DNA from: Rhodospirillaceae bacterium
Lineage (GTDB): Bacteria; Pseudomonadota; Alphaproteobacteria; Azospirillales; Azospirillaceae
Reading direction: 5' to 3'
DNA: 50,804 bases
Assembly: GCA_029267445.1 (NCBI GenBank)
Contig: JAJUIU010000021.1
Coordinates: forward strand, 1-50,804
The notes under the pieces are model-generated. The model did no database searches. It saw only the letters and a list, made by a program, of their open reading frames with translations, and had not been told where the DNA came from. A program made the position numbers and the translations under genes. Position 1 is the stretch's first letter. Each line of letters begins with the position of its first letter. Positions 25,683 through 34,588 of this stretch are shown piece by piece.

Positions 25683-27619
25683 TGGCCCCGCGCTACGGCA
25701 TCCTCTCCGACATCAATCCGGCGACCGGCGACAGCGATGCGCTGGCCGAGGTCGAGGCCTACCTGCGCCGGCAGGAGGAGATGGACCTCCTGCGCTTCAT
25801 CACCTGCGGCTCGGTCGACGACGGCAAGTCCACCCTGATCGGCCGCCTGCTCTACGACGCCAAGCTGCTGTTCGAGGACCAGCTCGCCAGCCTGGAGAAG
25901 GACAGCGGCAAGTATGGCACCACCGGCGCCGGGCAGCTCGACCTCGCCCTGCTGGTCGACGGGCTGGCGGCGGAGCGGGAGCAGGGCATCACCATCGACG
26001 TCGCCTACCGCTTCTTCGCCACCGACCGGCGCAAGTTCATCGTCGCCGACACGCCCGGCCACGAGCAGTACACCCGCAACATGGCCACCGGCGCCTCCAC
26101 GGCGGACGCGGCCGTGCTGCTGGTGGACGCGCGCAAGGGCGTGCTGACCCAGACGCGGCGGCACAGCTACATCGTCTCGCTGATGGGCATCCGCACCCTG
26201 GTGCTGGCCGTCAACAAGATGGACCTGGTCGGCTGGGACCGGGCGACGTTCGAGCGCATCGCCGACGAATACCGCGCCTTCGCCGAACACCTCGGCCTCG
26301 TCTCTGTCACCTGCATCCCGGTCTCGGCCCTGACCGGCGACAACGTGACCCGGCGGTCGGAGAACATGCCCTGGTATGCGGGACCCACGCTGCTGGGGCA
26401 TCTTGAATCGGTCCCGGTGGACCCGGGTGCCGCCGACGCGCCCTTCCGCATGGCGGTGCAGTGGGTGAACCGCCCGAACCAGGATTTCCGCGGCTTCTGC
26501 GGCACGGTCTCCGCCGGCTCCGCGCGTCCGGGCGACCGGGTTGCCATCCTGCCCGGCGGGCATCTCGCCACCCTGGCCCGAATCGTCGGCTTCGACGGCG
26601 ACCTTCCCGTCGCGACGGCCGGGCAGGCGGTGACGCTGACGCTGGCGGAGGAGGTGGACGTCAGCCGCGGCGACGTCATCGCGGCGGCCGACGCGCGGCC
26701 GGAGGTGGCGGACCAGTTCGCCGCCCACATCGTCTGGATGGCGGAGCAGCCGCTGCTGCCGGGCCGCTCCTACCTGATGCGCCTCGGCACCGCGACGGTG
26801 CCGGCCCGCGTGACGGAGCTGAAGCACCGGGTCAACATCAACACGCTGGAGCACGCCGCCGCCAAGCACCTCGACCTGAACGACGTCGGCGCCTGCAACC
26901 TGTCCATCGACCGGCCGCTCGCCTTCGAGCCCTACGCGGCCAGTCGCGCCCTGGGCGGCTTCATCCTGATCGACCGGCAGACGAACGCCACGGTCGGCTG
27001 CGGCATGATCGACTTCGCGCTGCGCCGCGCGGCGAACATCCATCGGCAGGCGATGAAGGTCGACAAGCCGGCCCGCGCCGCCGCACTGGGGCAGAGCCCT
27101 TGCGTGCTTTGGTTCACCGGCCTGTCGGGCTCAGGCAAGTCCACCGTGGCCGATCTGGTGGAGCAGGAGCTGCACCGGCTGGGCCGGCACACCATGAGCC
27201 TGGACGGCGACAATGTGCGCCACGGGCTGAACCGCGACCTCGGCTTCACCGACGAGGACCGGGTGGAGAACATCCGCCGTGTGGCGGAGGTGTCCAAGCT
27301 GATGACTGAGGCCGGGCTGATCGTGCTGGTCAGCTTCATCTCCCCGTTCCGCAGCGAGCGGGAGATGGCGCGCGAGCTGTTCGCCGATGGCGAGTTCCTG
27401 GAGATCTTCGTCGACACCCCGCTGGAGATCTGCGAGCGCCGCGATGCCAAGGGCCTTTACAGGAAGGCCAGGGCCGGGCTGATCCCCAACTTCACGGGTA
27501 TCGGCAGCCCTTACGAGCCGCCGGAATCGCCGGAGTTGCGCCTGGACGGCGCCCGCGACGACCCGGAGGCGCTGGCCGCCCAGGTGATCGACATCATGCG
27601 CCGCCGCGGCCTTCTCTAA
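25682..27619 (+). CDS. cysNC: Bifunctional sulfate adenylyltransferase subunit 1 / adenylylsulfate kinase
   Basis: 645 residues combining two enzymes, as in rhizobial NodQ. Residues 1-440 are the CysN GTPase that drives APS formation with CysD: G1 loop GSVDDGKST (43-51), [22 protein letters not shown] and two beta-barrel domains. Residues from about 470 are APS kinase, which makes PAPS, the sulfate donor: P-loop GLSGSGKST (480-488), [37 protein letters not shown] and [15 protein letters not shown]. The CysD/CysNC pair can therefore produce PAPS. The start codon overlaps the cysD stop. In rhizobia such fusions feed sulfotransferases for Nod factors or polysaccharide; no sulfotransferase gene is seen in this window. 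Confidence 0.96.
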   Translation: MAPRYGILSDINPATGDSDALAEVEAYLRRQEEMDLLRFITCGSVDDGKSTLIGRLLYDAKLLFEDQLASLEKDSGKYGTTGAGQLDLALLVDGLAAEREQGITIDVAYRFFATDRRKFIVADTPGHEQYTRNMATGASTADAAVLLVDARKGVLTQTRRHSYIVSLMGIRTLVLAVNKMDLVGWDRATFERIADEYRAFAEHLGLVSVTCIPVSALTGDNVTRRSENMPWYAGPTLLGHLESVPVDPGAADAPFRMAVQWVNRPNQDFRGFCGTVSAGSARPGDRVAILPGGHLATLARIVGFDGDLPVATAGQAVTLTLAEEVDVSRGDVIAAADARPEVADQFAAHIVWMAEQPLLPGRSYLMRLGTATVPARVTELKHRVNINTLEHAAAKHLDLNDVGACNLSIDRPLAFEPYAASRALGGFILIDRQTNATVGCGMIDFALRRAANIHRQAMKVDKPARAAALGQSPCVLWFTGLSGSGKSTVADLVEQELHRLGRHTMSLDGDNVRHGLNRDLGFTDEDRVENIRRVAEVSKLMTEAGLIVLVSFISPFRSEREMARELFADGEFLEIFVDTPLEICERRDAKGLYRKARAGLIPNFTGIGSPYEPPESPELRLDGARDDPEALAAQVIDIMRRRGLL

Positions 27620-27671
27620 GGCGGGCGGCGGGGCTCATCCACTCAGGTTCCCAGGTCCGGAAGGCAGTGCC

Positions 27672-28649
27672 ATGGCGCGGGTCACAGTCATCATCCCTTC
27701 GTTCAACCATGCCAAGTATCTGCGGGAGTGCGTGGAGAGCGCGCTCCATCAGACCTATGCCGACCTGGACCTGTTCATCATCGATGACGGCTCCAGCGAT
27801 GGATCGCCGGAACTGGTGGAGTCCTTCGCCGGTCCGCGTGTCAGGACCAAACTGCTGGGCGTCAACCTGGGCGCCTGCACGGCGGTCAATTACGCCCTGC
27901 TGAACACCGATTCCGAGTTCGTCGCCATCCTGAACTCCGACGACGCCTTCCTGCCGAACAAGATCGCCGAGCAGGTGGCGGTGCTGGACTCCACGGATTA
28001 CGGCGCCGTGTTCGGACTGCCCCAGCTCATCGACGAGGAGGGGCGGCCATTCGACGGTCATCACGACTTCAAGCTGCTCTTCTCCGCCCAGCCCATGAGC
28101 CGCTGGGAGCGGATGAAGAAGTTCTTCGGCGGCTGGAACATGCTCTGCCACCCCACCATCCTGATCCGGCGGGAGGTGTACGACCGTGTCGGGTTGTTCG
28201 ACGAGCGGTACCGGCAGCTTCCGGATCTGCATCTCTGGTTCCGCATGCTCCAGCACTACGACATCCTTGTGGAACCGGTGGAGCGGACACGCTTCCGCAT
28301 CCGCGACGGGGCCGCCAACACCAGCGCGAAGAGCTCCGAGACGGTCAGCCGCAACGCCTTCGAGCTGACCACGATCCGCCGGCTCTTTGCCGACCTGCCG
28401 CAGGACATGTTCGAGGCGATCTTCGAGAAGGAGCTGGAGGTGCTGAAGCTTGGCCGCAACCTGCCGCAGGCGCTCCGGCTCGGGAACATCTGCGTCTCCA
28501 CACAGCATCCGTCGCTGAAGCGGCTTGGCCTGGACTTCCTGTTCGATGGTCTGCCCAGCCAGACCGTGGCCGCCGGCCAGCCGGCACCGACCAAGGCCCT
28601 CTACAAGAACTTCTACAACCTGACCGGCCTGTTCGGGGGCCGGGACTGA
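27672..28649 (+). CDS. Glycosyltransferase family 2
   Basis: 325 residues. The GT-A fold is clear: RVTVIIPSFNHAKYLRECVE at the N-terminus, LFIIDDGSSDGSPELVE for the nucleotide-binding strand, FVAILNSDDAFLPNKIAEQV with the metal-binding acidic motif (SDD), and RYRQLPDLHLWFRMLQHYD as the catalytic-base region. The last 100 residues are helical and probably bind the acceptor or partners. The ribosome site is GGAAGGCAG before ATG 27672. It lies 52 bases after cysNC on the same strand and 34 bases before the DegT gene, so it is part of the operon. Donor sugar unknown. Confidence 0.92.
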   Translation: MARVTVIIPSFNHAKYLRECVESALHQTYADLDLFIIDDGSSDGSPELVESFAGPRVRTKLLGVNLGACTAVNYALLNTDSEFVAILNSDDAFLPNKIAEQVAVLDSTDYGAVFGLPQLIDEEGRPFDGHHDFKLLFSAQPMSRWERMKKFFGGWNMLCHPTILIRREVYDRVGLFDERYRQLPDLHLWFRMLQHYDILVEPVERTRFRIRDGAANTSAKSSETVSRNAFELTTIRRLFADLPQDMFEAIFEKELEVLKLGRNLPQALRLGNICVSTQHPSLKRLGLDFLFDGLPSQTVAAGQPAPTKALYKNFYNLTGLFGGRD

Positions 28650-28683
28650 CGTCCGGCGGTCGGCGCCGTGTCATCGGGGGCAC

Positions 28684-29868
28684 ATGCGACGCGGCGGGCT
28701 TGAAGGGCAGGCGCCGGCGGGGGTAGGGTCCGGTCGGTCAACCTTTCGAGTTACACCGGCCGTGTCGAAAATCCCCGTGGCGCACCCCCGCCTGCCGTCG
28801 GCGGCCCGGATCGAGCCCCATCTGTCGCGCATCGACGGGAACCGCTGGTACAGCAACTGGGGACCCGTGCTCTCCGACCTGGAGCGGCGCCTCGCCGGCC
28901 ATTTCGGCGTCTCTCCCGAGGAGCTGGTGGTCGTCGCCAACGGCACGGTGGGCCTGACCCTCGCCCACATGGCGCAGGAGACGCCGCGCGGCAGCCTCTG
29001 CATGATGCCGAGCTGGACCTTCACGGCGACCCCGCTCGCCGCGATGGCGGCTGGGCTGGTGCCCTACTTCGTCGATGTCGACCGCGACGGCTGGGCGCTC
29101 ACGCCCGAGATCGCGCGGCGCGCGCTGGAGACGGCACCCGGCCCGGTCGGCTGCGTCGTCGCCGTGGCGCCCTTCGGCGCGCCGCTCGACGGCCGGCCGT
29201 GGGACGCCTTCGCGCGGGAGGTGGACATTCCCGTGCTGATCGACGCGGCGGCCGCCGTGGACAGCTGGCGGCCCGCCCGCTCGCCCGCCATGGTCAGCCT
29301 GCATGCGACCAAGCTGCTCGGCCTGGGTGAGGGCGGACTGATCGTGGCGCGCGATCCGGACCTGATCCGCAACATCCGCCAGCGGGCGAACTTCGGCTTC
29401 TATGGATCGCGCGACACCCGTTACGTCGCGATGAACGGCAAGCTCAGCGAATACGGCGCCGCCGTCGGCCTCGCCGCCCTCGACGCCTATGCGGACACCC
29501 GCGCGGAATTCATGGCCGTCGCGGCGGCATACAGGCGGCGGTTGGCGGCCGTTCCCGGCATCCGCCTTCAGGACGGCTTCGGAGAGGACTGGGTCTCCAC
29601 CACGCTGAATGTCGTCCTCCCCCACCACGACATCGCGAAGGTGGCCGAGCGTCTCGGCGCGGCGGGCATCGAGACGCGGGCCTGGTGGGGCATGGGCGCA
29701 CATCGCCAGACGGCGCTGGCCGGCCTGCCGCGGGCGGAACTGCCGAACACGGAATGGCTCGCCGCTCACACGATCGGGCTGCCCTTCTTCGTCGACATGG
29801 CGGAGCGGGAGGTGGAGCTTGTCTGCGGCGCGCTGGCCGACTGCCTGGTGGGGGCGGCGTGCTGCTGA
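28684..29868 (+). CDS. DegT/DnrJ/EryC1/StrS-type aminotransferase
   Basis: PLP-dependent enzyme that usually aminates a keto-sugar nucleotide to an amino sugar. 394 residues. NGTVGLTLAHMA (87-98) is the phosphate-binding loop, SWTFTATPLAAM and AVAPFGAPLDGRPWDA follow, IDAAAAVDSW holds the aspartate that contacts the pyridine nitrogen, and Lys210 in SLHATKLLGLGEGG is the PLP Schiff-base lysine. ATG 28684 has GGGGG just upstream; about 30 residues before the family sequence (PVAHPRLPS) are non-conserved, and GTG 28762 is an alternative start. Its end overlaps the start of the ATP-grasp/HAD gene by ten bases. The 4-keto-6-deoxy product of gmd is one possible substrate, but this is only a suggestion. 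Confidence 0.9.
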   Translation: MRRGGLEGQAPAGVGSGRSTFRVTPAVSKIPVAHPRLPSAARIEPHLSRIDGNRWYSNWGPVLSDLERRLAGHFGVSPEELVVVANGTVGLTLAHMAQETPRGSLCMMPSWTFTATPLAAMAAGLVPYFVDVDRDGWALTPEIARRALETAPGPVGCVVAVAPFGAPLDGRPWDAFAREVDIPVLIDAAAAVDSWRPARSPAMVSLHATKLLGLGEGGLIVARDPDLIRNIRQRANFGFYGSRDTRYVAMNGKLSEYGAAVGLAALDAYADTRAEFMAVAAAYRRRLAAVPGIRLQDGFGEDWVSTTLNVVLPHHDIAKVAERLGAAGIETRAWWGMGAHRQTALAGLPRAELPNTEWLAAHTIGLPFFVDMAEREVELVCGALADCLVGAACC

Positions 29869-31154
29869 GGCGGGAGCGGCCTTGGCGTGTGCTGGTCTTT
29901 CCCGGCGGCACCGAGATCGGGCTGGAGATCAACCGGGCGCTCCGCGATCTCAAGGAGGTGGTCCTGTTCTCCGGCGGTGCCGCCCAGCCGAGCGCGGCCG
30001 AATTCCGGTTCGAACGACATGTTCCGTTGCCGCCCGTCGATGCGCCCGACTGTGTCCCGGCGCTGGCCCGCGCCGTGAGGGAACTGGGGATCGACGCCAT
30101 CTTCCCGGCCCATGACGACATCGTCCTGGCACTGGCGGAGCGGGCGGACGAGATCGGCGCGGCGGTGATCGGGTCGCCCGCGGACACCGCCCGCATCTGC
30201 CGCTCCAAGCGCCTCACCTATCGCCGTCTTGCCGGCGTGGTGCCGGTTCCGCGGGTCTACGAGAACGCGGCCGACGCGGAGTTCCCGGTCTTCGTCAAAC
30301 CGGACCGGGGGCAGGGCAGCCAGCGCGCGCGGGTCGTCGATGGTCCTGACGAGCTGGCGCGCCTGCTGTCCAGGGAACCGGACCTGATCGTCAGCGAGTT
30401 TCTGCCGGGCGAGGAGTTCACGGTCGATTGCTTCAGCGACCGCGACAGCGGGCTGCTCCATCACAGCGGCAGGGTGCGCATCCGCATGCGCGCCGGCATC
30501 GCCATGCAGTCCCGGATCGTGAAGGACGACGCCCTGGGCGCGATGGCCATCGCGATCGCCCGATCCCTGGACCTGCATGGCGCGTGGTTCTTCCAGGCCA
30601 AGCGGGACCGCGCCGGAGTCCTGCGCCTGCTGGAAGTTGCGCCACGCGTGTCCGGCACGATGGCGCTCAGCCGGGTGAACGGCGTGAACTTCCCCCTTCT
30701 CGCCCTTTACGAGGCGGCGCGCATGCCGGTGAGCGTCTCGGGCTTCGATGGCGTGGACGAGATCAGCCGATCCCTCGACAACCACTATCGGCTGTCCTTC
30801 ACCTACTCCTGCGCCTATGTGGACCTCGATGACACGCTGATCGTGCGGGGTGCCGTGAACACCCGGCTGGTCCGGTTCGTGTACCAGTGCGTGAACCGCC
30901 GGATTCCCGTCCATCTGATCACCCGGCACCGCGACGATCTTGACCGGACGCTCGCGCGGCATCGGCTGACCGGCTTGTTCGACAGCGTCATCCACATCCG
31001 GGACGACACGACGCCCAAGTCCCATTGGATCGTTGAACCCGATGCGATACTGATTGACGACAGCTTCGCCGAACGCACCGCCGTCACCGCCGCGCGGGGC
31101 ATCCGGACCTTCGATCCCAGCGCCGTGGAATGTCTTCTCGATGACCGGGCCTAA
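29859..31154 (+). CDS. ATP-grasp ligase fused to a HAD-type hydrolase domain
   Basis: 431 residues with two catalytic folds. Residues 1-300 form a CarB-like ATP-grasp: FPAHDDIVLALAERAD, the ATP-binding VFVKPDRGQGSQRARVV (144-160), EFLPGEEFTVDCFSD and the metal site LRLLEVAPRVSGTM (255-268). Residues 315-425 form a small HAD domain: motif I YVDLDDTLIV (Asp322 and Asp324), motif II LITRH (Thr355) and motif IV ILIDDSF (Asp400, Asp401). ATP-grasp enzymes join a carboxylate to an amine through an acyl-phosphate; HAD enzymes remove phosphate. The start is GTG 29859, overlapping the aminotransferase gene by ten bases, with GGGGGC before it. The upstream neighbour suggests that an amino sugar is the amine, which is inference. 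The following gene overlaps by 14 bases. Confidence 0.85.
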   Translation: MLLRRERPWRVLVFPGGTEIGLEINRALRDLKEVVLFSGGAAQPSAAEFRFERHVPLPPVDAPDCVPALARAVRELGIDAIFPAHDDIVLALAERADEIGAAVIGSPADTARICRSKRLTYRRLAGVVPVPRVYENAADAEFPVFVKPDRGQGSQRARVVDGPDELARLLSREPDLIVSEFLPGEEFTVDCFSDRDSGLLHHSGRVRIRMRAGIAMQSRIVKDDALGAMAIAIARSLDLHGAWFFQAKRDRAGVLRLLEVAPRVSGTMALSRVNGVNFPLLALYEAARMPVSVSGFDGVDEISRSLDNHYRLSFTYSCAYVDLDDTLIVRGAVNTRLVRFVYQCVNRRIPVHLITRHRDDLDRTLARHRLTGLFDSVIHIRDDTTPKSHWIVEPDAILIDDSFAERTAVTAARGIRTFDPSAVECLLDDRA

Positions 31155-31725
31155 GCCGCGCATCCAGGTCGCGCCGATGGACGTCGACCACCTTGCCCGC
31201 CTGCGCGCGAACATCGCGCGCTTCCTGACCGATGCGGCGGCCGTCCACGCGGCGCGGCCGTGCCTCGTGCTCGACGTCGCCCCGCAGGACAATGGCGGCG
31301 CGCGTCCGTTCCTGCCGGACCATGCCGCGATCGAGACGTTGGACATCGACCCGGCGGCTGGATGCACCTGGACCGCCGACCTCTGCCGCACGAACCCCCA
31401 GATTCCGGACATGCGGTTCGATCTGGTGGTCTGCACCGAGGTGCTGGAACACACGCTTCAGCCCTTCGCCGCCATCGCGGAACTGCGGCGCGTCATGAAG
31501 CCCGGCGCCGTGCTGCTCCTGTCCACGCCCTTCAACTTCCGCATCCACGGTCCGTTGCCGGACTGCTGGAGGTTCACCGAGCATGGACTACGGGCGTTGC
31601 TGGCGGATTTCGAGATCCTGGGCCTGGAGCCGCTGGAAACGCCCGACCGGCCGCTGATGCCGATCCAGTACACGGTCGTGGCCCGCCGTCCCATGTCGGA
31701 CGGGAACACAGGAACCGCGCGATGA
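31141..31725 (+). CDS. SAM-dependent methyltransferase, type 11-like
   Basis: 194 residues. Motif I is weak and altered: LVLDVAPQDNGGARPFL (42-58) instead of a GxGxG loop, then the strand-two acid in ETLDIDPAAG. The later motifs are clear: FDLVVCTEVLEHTLQPF (93-109) and VMKPGAVLLLSTPF. The tail FTEHGLRALLADFEILGLEPLE is typical of type 11 enzymes. The ATG at 31141 lies inside the end of the previous gene, and the stop TGA at 31723-31725 shares ATGA with the next start, so translation of all three genes is probably coupled. Target unknown; a glycan or its amino-sugar precursor is likely by context. Confidence 0.82.
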   Translation: MTGPKPRIQVAPMDVDHLARLRANIARFLTDAAAVHAARPCLVLDVAPQDNGGARPFLPDHAAIETLDIDPAAGCTWTADLCRTNPQIPDMRFDLVVCTEVLEHTLQPFAAIAELRRVMKPGAVLLLSTPFNFRIHGPLPDCWRFTEHGLRALLADFEILGLEPLETPDRPLMPIQYTVVARRPMSDGNTGTAR

Positions 31726-32552
31726 CCGACGGAATCAGCATCGATGTCGATCCCGAGGCGGGACGCGTGCTCGTGCGGCAGGGTGGGCGGGCCGTGGCCG
31801 AGGTGGTGTCGGACGGCGCGCTCCGGCTCACCTTCGCCGAGGGCGTCCCGGCGACGGTCCAGGAGGCGGTGCGGCGCCATGTCCGCCACCTGCGGGAGAC
31901 CATCCGGTCCGCCTTCTGGGAGCTGCGCTCCCACGCGGTGAATCAGGCGACGCGCGCGTTCCTCGCCACGCTCGAGGAACCGGTGCCTGGCCGGCTCAAC
32001 ATCGGCTGCGGACGCGACCTGCGGCCCGGCTGGACCAACATCGACTTCAACCCGCGCGCCGAATCCCATGTCCGCGACGGCGTCACCTACCTGAACTGGG
32101 ACCTGCGCTTCGGCATCCCGCTTGGCGACGGTTCGGCCGACTTCCTCCACAGCAGCCACTTCCTGGAGCATCTGCGGTTCGAGGAGGGACTCCACCTGCT
32201 TCGCGAATGCCGCCGTGTGCTAAAGCCGGAGGGCACGCTCCGGTTCGCCCTGCCGGACTTCAAGGCGACGTTCCGCGCCTATGTCGAGGACGACCGCCAG
32301 CTGCTGGACTACGCGATCCGCGAGCATCGCCTGCTGGACCACATGCCGCCCTTCGCCCGCACCTACGCGGACTTCATCTCCCGCAGCGTCTATGAGAACT
32401 ACGAGCACAAGTATGTCTGGGACATGGAGAACGTGACGGCCTGTCTGCGCAACGCCGGTTTCGCCGACATACGACAGACCGATTACGATCCGGCCGTCGA
32501 CATTCCCGACATGCTGCGCCGCCGCTTCTCCTTCTACCTGACCGCGACGTGA
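31722..32552 (+). CDS. SAM-dependent methyltransferase with N-terminal extension
   Basis: 276 residues. The first 85 residues are not methyltransferase: a short beta-rich part (GRVLVRQGGRAVAEVVSDG) and an amphipathic helix (AVRRHVRHLRETIRSAFW). From 91, RLNIGCGRDLRPGWTNIDFN is motif I and strand two, then FLHSSHFLEHLRFEEGL and RVLKPEGTLRFALPDF complete the class I core. The C-terminal part ends FYLTAT. This arrangement is common in methyltransferases of lipopolysaccharide and exopolysaccharide clusters. ATG 31722 overlaps the stop of the preceding methyltransferase gene (ATGA), so the two may act on the same product. Confidence 0.87.
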   Translation: MTDGISIDVDPEAGRVLVRQGGRAVAEVVSDGALRLTFAEGVPATVQEAVRRHVRHLRETIRSAFWELRSHAVNQATRAFLATLEEPVPGRLNIGCGRDLRPGWTNIDFNPRAESHVRDGVTYLNWDLRFGIPLGDGSADFLHSSHFLEHLRFEEGLHLLRECRRVLKPEGTLRFALPDFKATFRAYVEDDRQLLDYAIREHRLLDHMPPFARTYADFISRSVYENYEHKYVWDMENVTACLRNAGFADIRQTDYDPAVDIPDMLRRRFSFYLTAT

Positions 32553-32586
32553 CCGGAACGGACGCGTCCGAGGGGCTTTTCCCGCC

Positions 32587-33342
32587 ATGAACAGCGCGAC
32601 CAAACTGCTGCTGCCCGTTGTCCAGGACATGGTGGCGTCCTTGCGCAAGCTGCGGGACATGGCCTTCGCGATGGGCGCGCATGAGAAGCCGCATTCCTTC
32701 GTGCTGCCGGACGCGACATACGCGCCATGGCTGTCCGACAAGGCCTTCCGCGCGTGCTGGCGGGCGATCCGCGACCATACGCTGGTCGATGTCTACCGCT
32801 GTCATGAGCTTTATCGCCTGGCACTGCAGGTGGCGCCGCTCGGCGGCGATTTCCTCGAGGTCGGCGTGTGGCGTGGCGGCACCGGATGCCTGCTTGCCCA
32901 TGCCCTGAAGGCGGCCGGGAGCGGACAGACGATCCATCTCGCGGACACCTTCGCGGGTGTCGTGAAGGCCGGGGAGCGGGACACCCACTACAAGGGCGGA
33001 GAGCACGCCGATACGTCGGAGGAGGTCGTTTCGGCGCTGCTGCAGGGGCTCGGTCTCACCAACGCGCGCTTGCTGAAGGGCGTGTTCCCGGACGAAACAG
33101 GCATGCGCCTGGCGGACACGTCGCTGTCCCTCTGCCACATCGACGTCGATACCCATGACTCGGCCAGGGACGTGTTCGCCTTCGCCTGGCCACGCCTTCT
33201 GGCCGGCGGGGTGATCGTCTTCGACGACTATGGCTTCCACGGCTGCGAGGGCGTCACGAGATTCGTCGACGAACTGGACCTCGGCCGGTCGGCCCTTCTG
33301 ATCCACAACCTCAATGGCCACGCCGTCCTGATCAAGCGCTGA
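32587..33342 (+). CDS. TylF/MycF-family O-methyltransferase
   Basis: 251 residues. Relatives such as TylF and MycF methylate hydroxyl groups of deoxysugars on macrolides and need magnesium; bacterial family members also occur in glycan clusters. Landmarks: WRAIRDHTLVDVYRCHELYR, FLEVGVWRGGTGCLLA (89-104, motif I), LADTFAGVV and the metal-binding HIDVDTHDSARDVF, then GGVIVFDDYGFHGCEGVTR. It is the last gene of the + strand operon, 34 bases after the preceding methyltransferase, and converges on galE with 25 bases between them. A sugar hydroxyl as target is inference from family and place. Confidence 0.9.
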   Translation: MNSATKLLLPVVQDMVASLRKLRDMAFAMGAHEKPHSFVLPDATYAPWLSDKAFRACWRAIRDHTLVDVYRCHELYRLALQVAPLGGDFLEVGVWRGGTGCLLAHALKAAGSGQTIHLADTFAGVVKAGERDTHYKGGEHADTSEEVVSALLQGLGLTNARLLKGVFPDETGMRLADTSLSLCHIDVDTHDSARDVFAFAWPRLLAGGVIVFDDYGFHGCEGVTRFVDELDLGRSALLIHNLNGHAVLIKR

Positions 33343-33367
33343 GGCCAGTCGTCCGGGCCTGCGGTCC

Positions 33368-34348
33368 CTACGCGCGCGGCCGGTTCGCGCGGGAATTCCA
33401 GGCGTCGCGGACGATGGTCTCCAGGTCGCCGCGTTGCGGGGTCCAGCCCAGCACGCGGCCTGCGGCCGTCGGGTCGCCGACGAGGGCGGGCGGATCGCCC
33501 GGACGGCGGGGTCCCATGCGCACGGGTACCGTGACGCCGGACACCGCTTCCACGGCCTGGATCACCTCCCGGATGGAGGCGCCGCGGCCGTTGCCCAGGT
33601 TCAGGGCCGTGCTCTCCCCGCCGTCCAGCAGGTACCGCATGGCCAGCACATGGGCGTCGGCCAGGTCGCTGACATGGATGTAGTCCCGGATGCAGGTGCC
33701 ATCCGGGGTCGGGTAATCGTCGCCGTTCACCTGGATATGCGGGATCCGGCCCAGGGCCGCGTCGATCACCAGCGGCAGCAGATGCGTCTCCGGCTCGTGA
33801 TCCTCCGCCAGCTCGCCGTCGGGATCGGCGCCCGACGCGTTGAAATAGCGCAGCGCGACCCAGCGCAGCCCCTGATGCTCCAGGTCGCGCAGCATCCCCT
33901 CCACCACCAGCTTGGTGCGGCCGTAAGGGTTGATCGGGCGTTGCGGATGGTCCTCCGGGATCGGCAGCGTCTCCGGCACGCCATAGGTGGCGCAGGTGCT
34001 GGAGAAGACGAGGTTCCGCACGCCCGCGTCCAGCATCGCCTCCAGCAGGGTCAGCGTTCCGGTGACGTTGTTGCGGTAATAGAGCGCCGGCCGCTCCACC
34101 GACTCGCCCACATAGGCGTAGGCGGCGAAGTGCACGACGGCGATCGGGCGGTGCTCCGCCAGCGCCGCCGCCACGGCCGCGCGGTCCAGGATGTCGCCCC
34201 GCACCAGCGGGCCCCAGCGCACCGCGTCGGCGTGGCCGCGCTCCAGGCTGTCGAAGGTGACGGGAAGGAAGCCCGCCTTCGCCAGGGCCTTGCAGGCGTG
34301 GCTGCCGACATACCCGGCCCCCCCCGTCACCAGAACCGTCCCGCTCAT
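33368..34348 (-). CDS. galE: UDP-glucose 4-epimerase
   Basis: Interconverts UDP-glucose and UDP-galactose with tightly bound NAD. 326 residues, the usual size. VLVTGGAGYVGSHACKAL is the NAD loop, VVHFAAYAYVGESVERP and YYRNNVTGTLTLLEAM are conserved, the catalytic serine/threonine and tyrosine lie in SSTCATYG and NPYGRTKLVVEGM (Tyr-x3-Lys), and RYFNASGADPDGELAEDH is typical of galE. ATG 34348 is the start; the frame is open for 200 bases upstream, but those codons are not conserved. It would supply UDP-galactose for polymer synthesis and for glf. Divergent from the RTX protease gene. Confidence 0.96.
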   Translation of the reverse strand: MSGTVLVTGGAGYVGSHACKALAKAGFLPVTFDSLERGHADAVRWGPLVRGDILDRAAVAAALAEHRPIAVVHFAAYAYVGESVERPALYYRNNVTGTLTLLEAMLDAGVRNLVFSSTCATYGVPETLPIPEDHPQRPINPYGRTKLVVEGMLRDLEHQGLRWVALRYFNASGADPDGELAEDHEPETHLLPLVIDAALGRIPHIQVNGDDYPTPDGTCIRDYIHVSDLADAHVLAMRYLLDGGESTALNLGNGRGASIREVIQAVEAVSGVTVPVRMGPRRPGDPPALVGDPTAAGRVLGWTPQRGDLETIVRDAWNSRANRPRA

Positions 34349-34588
34349 CCCCGATCCTTCCCGCACAGCGTCTCGGTGCCCGTTCCGTAATGGGACATCC
34401 GATCCGCCGATGCAACGGCCCAGGCGCGGTGCGTCCGAACGCCAAATCGGCCGCCTGTCCTTATTCGTCCTGCGAAAAAGCCGCCCGATCGGATAGTCTG
34501 TCGCGAAAGGCGCGCCATTTTTTCGGGACGCCACGCAGGCACCACTCAACCCTCACGCGTTGTTCCTCCCAGCCCACGTTGCGACCCC

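Noticed and set aside
34502-34523. Terminator-like CGCG stem followed by TTTTTT
   Set aside because: The stem is only four base pairs and lies upstream of the RTX protease gene, with no + strand gene ending nearby.
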